Assembly (NCBI RefSeq): GCF_014642675.1
Contig: NZ_BMIS01000007.1
Location: forward strand, 62,001 to 126,000
Direction of reading: 5' to 3'
DNA: 64,000 nucleotides
DNA from: Nesterenkonia cremea
GTDB lineage: Bacteria > Actinomycetota > Actinomycetes > Actinomycetales > Micrococcaceae
The notes under the pieces are model-generated. The model was not told the DNA's origin, made no database searches, and was given only the letters and a program-made list of their open reading frames with translations. A program made the position numbers and the translations under genes. Positions 29,749 to 39,908 of the stretch are shown one piece after another. The stretch's first letter is position 1; every line of letters begins with the position of its first letter.

Positions 29749-30969
29749 GTGACTGATGATGCGAGGCTCTTCACCAAGGACTTCTTCCTCGCGATCATCA
29801 TCAATCTCTTCCTGGCCATCGTCTTCTTCCTGCTGGTCACGGGCATGGCCGTCTACGCGACCGAGGAGTTCGCCGCCGGAGAGACGGCCGCCGGCTTCGC
29901 CGCCTCCGCATTCGTGGTCGGGGCCCTGTGCGCGCGCGTCTTCGCCGGCAAGTATGTGAACTTCCTGGGCCGACGTCGGACTATCCTGGCCTGCCTGGTG
30001 GCCTATGTGATCGCCGGACTGGCCTATCTGGTGGTGGACTCCTACACCACGCTGATCCTGCTGCGCCTGGCTCACGGCGCGGCCTTCGCCTTCGGGCAGA
30101 CCGCGCTGAACGCCGCCGTCTTCGAGCTCATCCCCAAGTCGCGCCGCGGCGAGGGCGCCGGCTACTATCTGCTGGCCAATGCGCTGCCGCCCGCACTGGG
30201 CCCGCTGGGAGCCATCCAGCTGACCGCCCACTACGGCTTCTGGGCGATGTTCGTGGCCACCACAGTGCTCTCAGCCGTGGCTCTGGCCGCCGCGCTGCTC
30301 ATCCGCCTTCCCGAGCAGAAGACGCGGCAGGCCAGGCTGCGCGACCGGCTGATGCTGCGCCCGCAGGACATCATCGAGCCCGGAGCCTTCGCCATCGCCC
30401 TGGTGGCCGCCCTGCTGGGCCTGGGCTTCGCCTCGGTGATGACCTTCCTCAACGGATTCGCCCACAGCGAGGGGATGGTCGACTCCGCCTCCATCTTCTT
30501 CGTGGTCTACGCCTCCGCCGTGCTCGCCTCCCGCCTGTTCATGGGCAAGATCCAAGACCGGTTCGGCGACAATGTGGCCGTCTACCCGGCCATCCTGGCC
30601 TATGCGGCCTCACTGGTCCTGCTGGCCTGGACCCCCAACCAGGCGGTGCTGCTGACCGCCGGAGCGCTGGCCGGATTCGGCTTCGGCTCCATCCTGCCGG
30701 TGCTGCAGGCGATCATCGCCTCAGCCCTGCCGGCCCACCGGACCAGCATCGGCATCTCCACCTTCTTCCTGATGATGGATATGGGTTTCGGCCTCGGACC
30801 GCTGGTGCTGGGCCAGCTGGTGGAGCTGGGCAGCTACCGCACCATGTACGCCAGCTGCGCCGGCGTCGTCGCGGTCTCCCTGCTGCTCTACTGGTACGTC
30901 CACGGCCGCTATGACGTGAAGCAGGGCGAATCCCGACGACGCCAGCCGGGCCAGTCCTCCGAGGAGTAG
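29749..30969 (+). CDS. MFS transporter (drug/metabolite exporter type)
   Basis: A 406-residue, 12-helix major facilitator. The cytoplasmic loop 2-3 motif A is seen as GKYVNFLGRRRTIL, with the usual Asp replaced by Asn. The second half has the matching GKIQDRFGDNV. The GTG start at 29749 reads MTDDARLFTKDFF. The substrate is unknown. It is the only gene on this strand between groEL and the phn operon, convergent with the latter (21-bp gap). Confidence 0.88.
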   Translation: MTDDARLFTKDFFLAIIINLFLAIVFFLLVTGMAVYATEEFAAGETAAGFAASAFVVGALCARVFAGKYVNFLGRRRTILACLVAYVIAGLAYLVVDSYTTLILLRLAHGAAFAFGQTALNAAVFELIPKSRRGEGAGYYLLANALPPALGPLGAIQLTAHYGFWAMFVATTVLSAVALAAALLIRLPEQKTRQARLRDRLMLRPQDIIEPGAFAIALVAALLGLGFASVMTFLNGFAHSEGMVDSASIFFVVYASAVLASRLFMGKIQDRFGDNVAVYPAILAYAASLVLLAWTPNQAVLLTAGALAGFGFGSILPVLQAIIASALPAHRTSIGISTFFLMMDMGFGLGPLVLGQLVELGSYRTMYASCAGVVAVSLLLYWYVHGRYDVKQGESRRRQPGQSSEE

Positions 30970-30990
30970 GCTGCTCTCAGCACTCGGCCC

Positions 30991-32817
30991 TCAGCGCATC
31001 AGCCGGCGCATGAACACGGAGACCGCCTCGATCAGCAGCACGACGGCGACCACACAGATCAGGATGTAGGTCACCACCTCCCACTGCAGGGTCCGCCGCG
31101 CCATCTCCAGCTGGTAGCCGATGCCGCCGGCGCCCACGATCCCCAGCAGGGTGGCCGAGCGGAAGTTCACATCCAGCTGGTAGAGCACATGGGAGACCAC
31201 GGCGGGCGCGGATTGGCGCATGGTCGCGGCGAAGAAGACCTGGGCCCTCCCTGCGCCGCCGGTGACCAGGGCGTCCTGGATCCTCACATCGGTGTCCTCG
31301 ATCGAGTCGGCCACCAGTTTGGAGAGCAGGCCCATCGCGCCCAGGGCCAGCGCCAGCGTTCCGGCCACGGCTCCAAGGCCCATGATGATGATCAGTAACA
31401 GCGCCAGGATCAGCTCCGGAACGCCGCGGGTCACCACGATGACCATGCGGAAGAACTGGGCGAGGCCGGGGCGCGGCGCCACATTGCGTGCCGCCAGGGC
31501 GCCCACCGGAAGCGCCAGCAGGGCACCCAGGAAGGTGGCCGCCAGGGCGATCTGGATGGTCACCAGGATCTGAGCGAAGATCGTGGACTGGATGTCTCCG
31601 TCATGCGGCGGGAACCAGCGCTGGCTCTCCTCCGGCAGGTCCACCAGCCCGGTGAAGAAGGCGGCGACGTGGAACTCTCCGGTGAAGACCTCCCAGGAGC
31701 TGACGTCGGCGTCGGTCCAGGAGGCGAGCAGGGCCAGCAGCGCGCTCCACTCGATGTAGACGACCGAGGCCAGGATCAGCGCCAGGGTCAGCCCGATATG
31801 GCTGAACCGGGCGATCCGCGCTCCGTCCCAGGGCGGGATGGTGCGGCTGCCCAGGGAGGGCCGAGTCTCCAGCCGCTCCCCCGACCAGCGCGAACGCAGC
31901 TTCTGCCAGGCCCACAGCACGCCGAAGCGGCTGGGTTCAGCACGGCCGAGCAGCTTCATACGCAGCCGTCCGGAGATGATCTCCACCAGGATGCACAGCA
32001 GCAGAACGATCAGGCCCAGGGCCAGCAGGCGCGGATAGTTACCCACGCCCTGAGCCGCGCGCAGGTCGGCGCCCAGACCGGCCACGCCCACCCAGCCGAG
32101 GATGACCGAGGCGCGCAGGTTGATGTCGAAGCGGTGCAGGGCATGGGCGATGACCGCCGGCGTGATGCCCGGCATGACGGAGCCGAAGATCTGCTGGATC
32201 CGCTTGGCTCCGGCGGTCTCCTGAGCCTGCCGGGGGCCGTCGTCGTGGTCTTCGATGGCATCGGCGTACATCTTGCCGAGCATGCCCACCGAGTGCAGGC
32301 CCAGGGCCAGGATGCCGGCGATGGCACCGGCGCCGAAGCCATAGATGCGCAGGAAGAACAGCGCCAGGATCAGCTCCGGGATGGCGCGCATGATGACGAT
32401 GAACACCCGGGAGGAGGTGCGCAGCGCCGCCGAGCGGCAGGTGGTCCGTGCGGCCATCAGCGCACAGGGGATGGAGATCAGCACCGCCAGCAGCGTGGCC
32501 AGCAGCACGATGCTCAGCGTGGTCAGCGTCCCGCGCAGCAGCTCGTCCCAGGCCGGGAAGTCCAGCGGCAGGGCGCGTCCCATGAAGTTCTGGGTGTTGG
32601 CCCAGGAGTCCATCAGGGACGCGAAGTTGATCCGCAGGTCGATGACCGACCAGATGCCGCCGGCCAGGAAGAGTCCCAGCACCACGGCCACAGTGATGCC
32701 GCGCGGCGAGGGCTTGGGCAGGGTGCGGCCGTCGCTCGAGGCCGCCGCAGTCCCGGCTCCGGAGCCGGCGTCGGGCGTTGGGGTGGTCTGCGGGCGTTCG
32801 TCCGTCTGTACGGCCAT
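30991..32817 (-). CDS. phnE: Phosphonate/phosphite-type ABC permease, fused PhnE-PhnE
   Basis: A 608-residue permease with two complete binding-protein-dependent permease domains in one chain (about residues 30-290 and 330-608). Each has the cytoplasmic coupling-helix signature: first IPELILALFF...GAIAGILALGLHSVGMLGK, second VPELILALLL...GAVAGTLALALGAMGLLSK. Normally PhnE is one domain that dimerises, or exists as two genes. The start is ATG 32817, 2 nt after the phnC stop, so the genes are translationally coupled. It is the third gene of phnD-phnC-phnE. Substrate may be phosphonate, phosphite or phosphate. Confidence 0.88.
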   Translation of the reverse strand: MAVQTDERPQTTPTPDAGSGAGTAAASSDGRTLPKPSPRGITVAVVLGLFLAGGIWSVIDLRINFASLMDSWANTQNFMGRALPLDFPAWDELLRGTLTTLSIVLLATLLAVLISIPCALMAARTTCRSAALRTSSRVFIVIMRAIPELILALFFLRIYGFGAGAIAGILALGLHSVGMLGKMYADAIEDHDDGPRQAQETAGAKRIQQIFGSVMPGITPAVIAHALHRFDINLRASVILGWVGVAGLGADLRAAQGVGNYPRLLALGLIVLLLCILVEIISGRLRMKLLGRAEPSRFGVLWAWQKLRSRWSGERLETRPSLGSRTIPPWDGARIARFSHIGLTLALILASVVYIEWSALLALLASWTDADVSSWEVFTGEFHVAAFFTGLVDLPEESQRWFPPHDGDIQSTIFAQILVTIQIALAATFLGALLALPVGALAARNVAPRPGLAQFFRMVIVVTRGVPELILALLLIIIMGLGAVAGTLALALGAMGLLSKLVADSIEDTDVRIQDALVTGGAGRAQVFFAATMRQSAPAVVSHVLYQLDVNFRSATLLGIVGAGGIGYQLEMARRTLQWEVVTYILICVVAVVLLIEAVSVFMRRLMR

Positions 32818-32819
32818 GA

Positions 32820-33635
<816 letters not shown>

Positions 33636-33673
33636 TGGGGATTTCTCCTTGAGAGGTCGGCGAGGGGTGAGCC

Positions 33674-34669
33674 TCAGCTGTTGCAGGCTTCGGCTTCGGT
33701 GATCTCGCAGACTTCGCGGATGCCGTCGTAGAGGCCGTCCTCCACGGGGGTGTACTCGTAGGACCCCTCGGGCAGGGAGCACTCCTCGGCGGAGTCGCAG
33801 TAGCCGGCCTCGACCAGGTTGTCCACGTTGATCATCTCGTCGGAGAAGATGCCGCGGAGCTGCTCCTGCAGCTCCTCGTCGAGGGTCTCGGCGTTCATGA
33901 AGATCGGGGCGGCGGGGATCATCGGGGACTCCCAGATGATCTCGTAGTCCTCTTCCTCCAGCTCGCCGCGGTCGGGCAGCAGAGTGGTGACCATGGAGTC
34001 ATAGGCGAAGGCCACATCGCACTGGCCGTCGAGCATGGCCAGCACTGCACCGTCATGGGATCCGGGGAACTGCGGCTCCACGTCCTCCATGGGGTCCAGG
34101 CCCGCCTCGATCATGCCGGCTGAGGGGTAGAGGTAGCCGGAGGTGGAGCCCTGCTCTACGTAGCAGACGCTGCCGCCCTCGACGTCCTCCAGGTCCTCGA
34201 TGTCGGAGCCGGAGGGGACCAGCGCGTAGGAGACGTAGCCGGCCTCTTCGCCCTGTTCCTCCACACGGCCGCCGAGCAGCTCGACCTCGGCGCCCTGGTC
34301 GCCGGCACGGACGTAGGTGAAGGGCGAGCCGATGGCCATATCGGCCTGACCTGCGATCAGGGACTCGATGACGGCGTTGTAGTCGGTGACCTCGCTGAAC
34401 TCGACCTCCCGGCCGGTCTCCTCCTCCAGGACCTCCATGAGCAGCTCGAAGCCTGCCTCGAGGTGGGTGGCGTCCTCTGCGGGGACGCCGGTGAGGGTGA
34501 TGACGTCGTCGCTGTTCTCCGAGGCCTCGGCGTCGCCGTTCTCTGCGCCGCCGTCCTCATCGGCGGCGGATTCGCCGCAGGCGGTCAGAGCGAAGATGCC
34601 TGCGATCCCGGCGGTGGCCAACCGGGTGAAGGGGATCCTGCGGACGGTCTCGGTACGCTCAGCTGACAT
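33674..34669 (-). CDS. phnD: Phosphonate/phosphite-type ABC transporter substrate-binding lipoprotein
   Basis: A 331-residue extracellular receptor. Signal peptide with lipobox LTAC (Cys about residue 31), an acidic linker, then a PhnD-type periplasmic-binding fold. Diagnostic segments are YNAVIESLIAGQADMAIGSPFTY-like (split), GGSVCYVEQGSTSGYLYPSAGM-like and LDGQCDVAFAYDSM. It has the first position in phnDCE. No C-P lyase, phosphonatase or phosphite dehydrogenase gene is in the window, so the natural ligand could be phosphite, hypophosphite or phosphate. The RBS AGGAGG precedes ATG 34669. Confidence 0.9.
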   Translation of the reverse strand: MSAERTETVRRIPFTRLATAGIAGIFALTACGESAADEDGGAENGDAEASENSDDVITLTGVPAEDATHLEAGFELLMEVLEEETGREVEFSEVTDYNAVIESLIAGQADMAIGSPFTYVRAGDQGAEVELLGGRVEEQGEEAGYVSYALVPSGSDIEDLEDVEGGSVCYVEQGSTSGYLYPSAGMIEAGLDPMEDVEPQFPGSHDGAVLAMLDGQCDVAFAYDSMVTTLLPDRGELEEEDYEIIWESPMIPAAPIFMNAETLDEELQEQLRGIFSDEMINVDNLVEAGYCDSAEECSLPEGSYEYTPVEDGLYDGIREVCEITEAEACNS

Positions 34670-34868
34670 GCGTCGGCTCCTCCTGCTCGACTACGAGTGA
34701 TTCGGATGTGGGCACAGGGAACCTGTGCACGCATTCGGCCACTCAACCGATCCGATGTGAACGGAAGGAGACTCTGAGGCGGGACTGAGGTTAACCCCCA
34801 GCGAAACCGGGTTGAGTTCGATAGTGAACTGGGCTGGGCGCGGGGTGAGCGGGCTGGGGCGGCGCGCC

Positions 34869-36134
34869 TCAGGTGCGCTCCACCGTCCGCAGCTCGCGGG
34901 TGTGTGGGCCCATCAGATGTTTGGGAGCCAGGACCGCGGAGATCAGCCCGACGCCGGCGGCCGCGGCGAAGGCCGCAGCGGCGCCCACCCATCCCAGGAG
35001 GCCTCCCACCAGCGAGCCTCCGATGCTCTGGCCCAACGCCAGCACCAGAAAGGCCAACCCGACGCCGGCCGCCGGGTGCTGGTGATAGGTGGCGGCCGCG
35101 GAGATCAGGATCAGACCGCTCATTCCGATATAGGCCGCGCCGAAGGCTCCGGAGGCCAGCACGCTGAGCGCAGCCTCCCCGGGGAGCACACCGATCACGG
35201 ACGTGGCCAGGACGATGAGCGCAGCGCTGCTCCCCCAGGCGGCTCGGAGTCCGACGCGATGGGCGATGTCTCCGGCGGCTGCGCCCAGCAGGCCGCAGAG
35301 TCCCAGGGCGGACCAGGCCGCCGTGGCGATGAACCGGCTCTGGCCGCCGCTGTCGATGAGCACGTCCTGGCCGAAGACCCAGACCGCGGCAGTGGCCGCG
35401 CCCATCAGGACCGCCGTGGCGTGGAGCCGGAGGGCGCCGTCGGGAAGCAGCGGATCCGGCAGCAGGGAGCGCAGGAGATGGCCGATGCTGTGGGGGCGTT
35501 CTGCGCGGGGCGGTTCTGGGCTGGGCTGTGGCACGCGGGCGTGCGGAACGCTGCGGGCCACCCAGAGCGTGGTCAGCAGCGCGACGGCGGCGAAGATCAG
35601 CCAGGCGCTGCGCCAGTGGGCCAGGGTCAGCAGCGCCACCGGCCCGGAGACGGCCACGCCCAGCCCGGTGCCGGCGTTGATGATGGTCTGAACCCGGTCC
35701 CGGCGTGGGCGTGCCACTCGGGCGGAGACGGCATGGGCCAGCGGTGGAGAGGCCAACCCGGTGCTCATCCCGGCCAGCACCACCCCCAGGGTGAGCACAG
35801 CGGCATGGGGCGCCAGGCCCACCAGAGCGGTGCCGATGGTGGCCAGCGCACCGGTGATGACGGCCATGGTGCGGCTGCCCAGCCGCGGGGGGAGCATCAT
35901 GGCCGGGTAGATGGCCAGGCAGTAGGCGGCATAGCTGGCAGAGCCGATCATCCCGACGGCGCCGGGGTCCAAGCCGAACTCGGTACGGAAGGCCGGCACG
36001 AAGAGTCCGTAGGCAAAGCGAGCCAACCCATAGGACACGGCGATGAGCACCAGCCCCGAGGCCGCCAGCTGGGTGGTCTGCCGGGGGCTCAGCGCAGCGG
36101 ATTCTGCGTTCTGCGGCGGGGCGGCGCTGGTCAC
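34869..36134 (-). CDS. MFS transporter (YbfB/YjiJ-like), TetR-controlled
   Basis: A 421-residue, 12-helix major facilitator, likely an exporter. The start of the first helix (SYGLARFAYGLFVPAFR) and PGAVGMIGSASYAAYCLAIYPAM resemble the YbfB/YjiJ group. GTG 36134 has AGGAGG 6 nt upstream. It is divergent from a TetR regulator across 125 bp holding two related palindromes, the classic layout of a self-regulated efflux pair. The exported compound is unknown. Confidence 0.85.
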   Translation of the reverse strand: MTSAAPPQNAESAALSPRQTTQLAASGLVLIAVSYGLARFAYGLFVPAFRTEFGLDPGAVGMIGSASYAAYCLAIYPAMMLPPRLGSRTMAVITGALATIGTALVGLAPHAAVLTLGVVLAGMSTGLASPPLAHAVSARVARPRRDRVQTIINAGTGLGVAVSGPVALLTLAHWRSAWLIFAAVALLTTLWVARSVPHARVPQPSPEPPRAERPHSIGHLLRSLLPDPLLPDGALRLHATAVLMGAATAAVWVFGQDVLIDSGGQSRFIATAAWSALGLCGLLGAAAGDIAHRVGLRAAWGSSAALIVLATSVIGVLPGEAALSVLASGAFGAAYIGMSGLILISAAATYHQHPAAGVGLAFLVLALGQSIGGSLVGGLLGWVGAAAAFAAAAGVGLISAVLAPKHLMGPHTRELRTVERT

Positions 36135-36185
36135 GACAGGCCTCCTAGACTGGTCGGGAGAAGATGGGTCCTGTGGCTGGCCGAC

Positions 36186-36200
36186 ACCTGGTATACAGGT
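36186..36200. promoter_or_regulatory. TetR-type operator 1
   Basis: Perfect palindrome ACCTG-GTATA-CAGGT in the intergenic region between the MFS and TetR genes. It contains GGTATACAG, repeated at 36227-36235. Confidence 0.65.
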
Positions 36201-36225
36201 CGGTAACCACTGACGCCGCCAGATT

Positions 36226-36239
36226 AGGTATACAGACCT
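36226..36239. promoter_or_regulatory. TetR-type operator 2
   Basis: AGGT-ATACAG-ACCT, sharing GGTATACAG with operator 1 at a 37-bp spacing, and 20 nt before the tetR-type start codon. It likely mediates autorepression. Confidence 0.6.
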
Positions 36240-36259
36240 GTTAAGTCAAGGAGTCCCAC

Positions 36260-36829
36260 GTGGCCATCGAGACCACCCCGATCGAGAACCTCACTCCCGG
36301 GGCGCACCGCATCCTGGAGGTCGCCTCGCGGCTGTTCTACCAACAGGGCATCCACTCCGTAGGCGTGGACACCATCGCCGCCGAGGCTGAGGTGACAAAG
36401 CCGATCCTGTACAAGAACTTCGGCAACAAAGACGGGCTGGTGGCCGCCTATCTCACCCAGCGGCATCACAGCTGGTGGCCGACTCTGGAGCGCGCCGTCT
36501 CCACGGCAGACTCACCCCGGGCACTGGCCTTCTTCGACGTCTATATGACGGATGCTCAGACGGTCACCCGCGGTTGCGCCTATCTGAATGCGGCCGCCGA
36601 GCTGAATGAGGACCACCCGGCGTACCCGATCATCCACGAGCACAAGCATGCGATCTGCCAGCGGCTCCGGGACCTGATCGAGGAGGACTGCCCGCAGATC
36701 CCCGACGCCCAGCGCACTGCGGAGCATCTGTTCCTGCTGCTGGAGGGCGCCTTCGCCCACCACCGCATCTACGGCGGAGAGCTGCTGGCCGAGGCCCGCG
36801 AGATCGCCGAGGGCATCCTGCGCAGCTGA
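36260..36829 (+). CDS. TetR/AcrR-family transcriptional regulator
   Basis: A 189-residue repressor. The N-terminal helix-turn-helix is typical: ILEVASRLFYQQGIHSVGVD, then EAEVTKPILYKNFGNKDGL. The C-terminal ligand/dimer domain ends HHRIYGGELLAEAREIAEGI. GTG 36260 is preceded by AAGGAG. It is divergent from the MFS exporter gene, with two palindromes between, so it most likely represses both until a ligand binds. Confidence 0.93.
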   Translation: MAIETTPIENLTPGAHRILEVASRLFYQQGIHSVGVDTIAAEAEVTKPILYKNFGNKDGLVAAYLTQRHHSWWPTLERAVSTADSPRALAFFDVYMTDAQTVTRGCAYLNAAAELNEDHPAYPIIHEHKHAICQRLRDLIEEDCPQIPDAQRTAEHLFLLLEGAFAHHRIYGGELLAEAREIAEGILRS

Positions 36830-36904
36830 GGTGAGCCGGGCTGCATTGAACTGAGCGCCGCCCTCCCCTGCCCGGGAGTCCGCCGGAGACCCATCCAGAC
36901 AGCG

Positions 36905-36936
36905 TGAGGCCCCGCAGGATCACCTGCGGGGCCTCA
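36905..36936. terminator. Terminator after opuAC (and tetR)
   Basis: A perfect 14-bp stem TGAGGCCCCGCAGG-ATCA-CCTGCGGGGCCTCA between two convergent transcripts. Confidence 0.85.
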
Positions 36937-36987
36937 GCAGTTGTGCCGGGGCTCAAGCCCCGGCGGTCACGTTATGCGACGCTCAGA

Positions 36988-37905
36988 TCACTCGCCGGTG
37001 ATCTCTTCGATGATCTCGGGGTGAGCCTCGGCCCACTCCACGGCACCCTCGGCGTCACCGTCGTGCTCCTCCACGACCAGACGCTCCAGCTCGGCGTACT
37101 CATCGTCGCTGAGCTCGAAGTCAGCCATCCACTCGGCGACCTCCGGGAACTCCTCCGAGAAGTCGGCGTTGGCCACGAGGTTCAGCGTCTCCTCGTCGCC
37201 GTAGAGGCCCTCCGGATCCTCAAGATCCTTCAGGTCCCAGGAGCCGTAGGCCCAGAAAGGACGCCACAGGGTGACCACGATGTCCTCTTCGGCCTCGATC
37301 GCGTTGTCCAGCTCAGAGAGCATGGCCGCGGTGGAGGACTCCACAAGCTCGAAGTCGTCCAGACCGTAGCCCGGCATGACGTCATTCGCAGTGGCGTCCA
37401 TATGACCGGCGCCGGCCTCGATGCCCACGATCTCACTGTCGAAGTCGGCGGCATTCTCGCTGAGCTCCTCGATGGAGTCGATCTCGGTGTACTCGGGCAC
37501 CGCCAGCGTCAGCACAGCTCCCTCGTAGTAGGCACCGAGGTCCTCGAGGTCGTCTCCGTGGGCGTCCATGTACTCGGCGTGGGTTCCGGGCAGCCACGCC
37601 GAGGGGTAGACGTCGATGTCGCCGTCGGCCAGACCCTGGTAGACCGGGGCGGCGTCGCCGAGCGCCTCGATCTCGACGTCGTAGCCCTGCTCCTCCAGGA
37701 TGTGCTGCCACAGGAACGTGGTGGAGGAACCGTCGGTCCAACCATCGATGTAGCCGAGGGTGACGGTGCCGCCGTCACCGTTTCCGCCGTTGTCGTCACC
37801 GTTGCCGTCGCCGTCGTCCCCGCCGTCGCCGCAGGCGCTCAGCGCCAGGATGGCCGCGGCCGAGAGTCCGGTGAGGGTGGTGAGCCTTCCGTTGCGTACT
37901 GCCAT
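36988..37905 (-). CDS. opuAC: Glycine betaine ABC transporter substrate-binding lipoprotein
   Basis: A 305-residue extracellular receptor of the OpuAC/ProX type for glycine betaine or similar osmoprotectants. Lipobox LSAC, then a Gly/Asp/Asn-rich spacer (DGGDDGDGNGDDNGGNGDGG), then the binding fold (GYIDGWTDGSSTTFLWQHIL, SAWLPGTHAEYM, VTLWRPFWAYG). The aromatic ligand-box residues (Trp in GWTDG, SAWLPG, LWRPFW) are present. It is last in the operon opuAA-opuAB-opuAC and followed by a terminator. GAAGGA precedes ATG. Confidence 0.93.
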   Translation of the reverse strand: MAVRNGRLTTLTGLSAAAILALSACGDGGDDGDGNGDDNGGNGDGGTVTLGYIDGWTDGSSTTFLWQHILEEQGYDVEIEALGDAAPVYQGLADGDIDVYPSAWLPGTHAEYMDAHGDDLEDLGAYYEGAVLTLAVPEYTEIDSIEELSENAADFDSEIVGIEAGAGHMDATANDVMPGYGLDDFELVESSTAAMLSELDNAIEAEEDIVVTLWRPFWAYGSWDLKDLEDPEGLYGDEETLNLVANADFSEEFPEVAEWMADFELSDDEYAELERLVVEEHDGDAEGAVEWAEAHPEIIEEITGE

Positions 37906-37952
37906 TGTTCTGTTCCTTCTCTCCTCTGGTGCGATGTGTTCTGCCTGTAGGT

Positions 37953-38888
37953 CTATGCGGAGGCAAGTCCGGTGGCCTTGCGGAAGCCCATGCCCTTGGT
38001 GCGGAGAAGGCGTCCCGCCAGGCTTCCCCCGGAGCCGATGGAGGCGGTGACGCGGTCGAGGTAGATCGCCAGCATGACCACGCAGAGCCCGGCCTCCAGC
38101 CCGAGGCCGAGGTCCAGGGTGTTGATCGCGCGGCTGACCTCATTGCCCAGCCCGCCGGCGCCGACGAACCCGCCGAAGACCGCCATGGACAGGGCGAGCA
38201 TGATCACCTGGTTGACTCCAGCCATGATGGTCTTGGTGGCCAGGGGAAGCTGGATGCGCATCAGGATCTGCCAGGGCGTGGAGCCGAAGGCGTGCCCGGC
38301 CTCCACGACTTCCTGGTCCACCTGGCGGATGGCCAGCTCGGTGAGGCGCACTCCCGGAGGCAGCGCGAAGATGACCGTGGCGAAGATGCCGGCCGCCATC
38401 CCCAGACCGAACATGGCCATGGCCGGGATCAGCCAGACCAGGGCGGGCATAGTCTGCATCAGGTCCATCACCGGCCTGACCGCGTTGGAGACCATGCTGT
38501 TCTTCGCAGCCAGCACGCCGAGCGGGATACCGATGATCAGCGCGACGACGGCGGCCACCGCCACCAGCGCCAAGGTCTCCATGGCGTTCTCCCACTGGTC
38601 CGCACTGATGATGAAGACCATCAGGGGGATCGCCAGCAGAGCCATCTTCCAGTCACGCAGGAGCCAGCCGACCAGCACGAAGATCAGCGCCAGCACCAAG
38701 GCGTCCGGGCCGGCCAAGAGATCGGCCAGGCCGCCGGAGACAGTGCTGAGCGCGGCGTCGGCACCGTCGACCACGGCACTGAAGGTGCTGGTGAGCCAGT
38801 CGAAGGCGTCCTCGAGCCAGCTGCCGTAGGGGACGCGCGGAACCCCGGCGCCGTCAGTCTCCTGAGCCAGAATGATGTTCTCGCTCAT
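37953..38888 (-). CDS. opuAB: Glycine betaine ABC transporter permease
   Basis: A 311-residue ProW/OpuAB permease. Hydrophobic helices alternate with the family coupling segment EAGHAFGSTPWQILMRIQLP and MAGVNQVIMLALSMAVFGGF. ATG 38888 overlaps the ATPase stop by 4 nt (ATGA), indicating translational coupling, and has AGGAGG 6 nt upstream. It acts with opuAA and opuAC to import osmoprotectants. Confidence 0.93.
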   Translation of the reverse strand: MSENIILAQETDGAGVPRVPYGSWLEDAFDWLTSTFSAVVDGADAALSTVSGGLADLLAGPDALVLALIFVLVGWLLRDWKMALLAIPLMVFIISADQWENAMETLALVAVAAVVALIIGIPLGVLAAKNSMVSNAVRPVMDLMQTMPALVWLIPAMAMFGLGMAAGIFATVIFALPPGVRLTELAIRQVDQEVVEAGHAFGSTPWQILMRIQLPLATKTIMAGVNQVIMLALSMAVFGGFVGAGGLGNEVSRAINTLDLGLGLEAGLCVVMLAIYLDRVTASIGSGGSLAGRLLRTKGMGFRKATGLASA

Positions 38889-39736
38889 GCCGCACCTCCT
38901 GGAGCCGGGATGCTCGCCGGGTCGATCTCCTCGACGAAGCGGGCCACATAGTCATCAGCCGGCTGGGTCACCAGATCGTAGGCAGTGCCCTGCTGAACGA
39001 TTCGGCCGTCCTTCATCATCGCGATCCTGTCCCCGAGGCGGATGGCCTCATTGAGGTCATGGGTGATGAAGATGATGGTCTTGCCCAGATCCTTCTGCAG
39101 CTCCAACAGCTGGGTCTGCATATCCCGACGGATCAGCGGATCCAAGGCGGAGAAGGCCTCATCCATGAGCATGATGTCGGTGTCGGCGGCCAAGGCACGG
39201 GCGAGCCCCACGCGCTGGCGCATGCCGCCGGAGAGCTCATCGGGACGGTGATCGCCCCACCCGTCCAAGCCCACCATCGCCAGAGCCTCCTCAGCTCGCT
39301 GGCGCTGCGCCTCCTTTGACTCGCCCCGGACCTCCAGGGCATACGCTGCATTCTGGGCCACTGTGCGATGCGGAAGCAGCGCGAAGTGCTGGAAGACCAT
39401 GGCCAGATGCTCACGCCGGATGGCGCGCAGCTCAGCCGGGGAGGCCGCGGTGATGTCCTGGCCCATGATCTCCACGACGCCGTCGGTGGGCGGCTGGAGC
39501 CCATTGAGGGTGCGGATCAATGTGGACTTCCCAGAGCCGGAGAGGCCCATGACCACGAAGATCTCTCCGGGAGGGATATCGAAGCTCGCATCGATCACCG
39601 CAGCGGTGCCGAGGCTCTTGAGGTCAGAACGGTCCGTGCCTTCCTTGACGCGGCGTACGATCTCCTGAGGCCGCTTTCCGAAGGCCTTATACACGTTCCG
39701 AACACTCACTGCCGGTTCGGCGGTGCTGGAAGTCAC
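38885..39736 (-). CDS. opuAA: Glycine betaine ABC transporter ATP-binding protein
   Basis: A 283-residue ProV/OpuAA ATPase. Walker A is MGLSGSGKSTLI, the signature is ELSGGMRQRVGLARAL, and Walker B is DIMLMDEAFSALDPLIRRDM. It ends shortly after the ABC domain, without the tandem CBS pair of OpuAA/ProV, so it may lack that ionic-strength sensor. GTG 39736 is preferred over an ATG at 39820 because GAAGGA lies 6 nt upstream and the N-terminus then begins at the ABC fold. First gene of the operon. Confidence 0.9.
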   Translation of the reverse strand: MTSSTAEPAVSVRNVYKAFGKRPQEIVRRVKEGTDRSDLKSLGTAAVIDASFDIPPGEIFVVMGLSGSGKSTLIRTLNGLQPPTDGVVEIMGQDITAASPAELRAIRREHLAMVFQHFALLPHRTVAQNAAYALEVRGESKEAQRQRAEEALAMVGLDGWGDHRPDELSGGMRQRVGLARALAADTDIMLMDEAFSALDPLIRRDMQTQLLELQKDLGKTIIFITHDLNEAIRLGDRIAMMKDGRIVQQGTAYDLVTQPADDYVARFVEEIDPASIPAPGGAA

Positions 39737-39847
39737 ATCATTTCCTTCGTCGAGGGTGGGAACTCCTGCGACCTTACCAAAACCTGATCGCTGGGATCTT
39801 ACAAGCTGGTGACAGCACACTCCAGTGCTCGCGCCCTCCCCGGACCC

Positions 39848-39883
39848 AGCGGGGCCCCGCCGGATCTCCTGCGGGGCCCCGCT
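39848..39883 (-). terminator. Terminator of citM-type gene
   Basis: 13-bp arms AGCGGGGCCCCGC / GCGGGGCCCCGCT, 26 nt after the stop at 39909 on the minus strand. Confidence 0.75.
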
Positions 39884-39908
39884 GTGTCCGTATCCCCTGA
39901 ATGCGAAG

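Noticed and set aside
34670-34868. Possible riboswitch upstream of phnD
   Set aside because: No conserved riboswitch core was recognisable by eye.
36905-39883. 36905-36936 and 39848-39883 as copies of one mobile repeat
   Set aside because: Both are GGGGCC-rich hairpins after genes; similarity is limited to the GC core and fits terminators.
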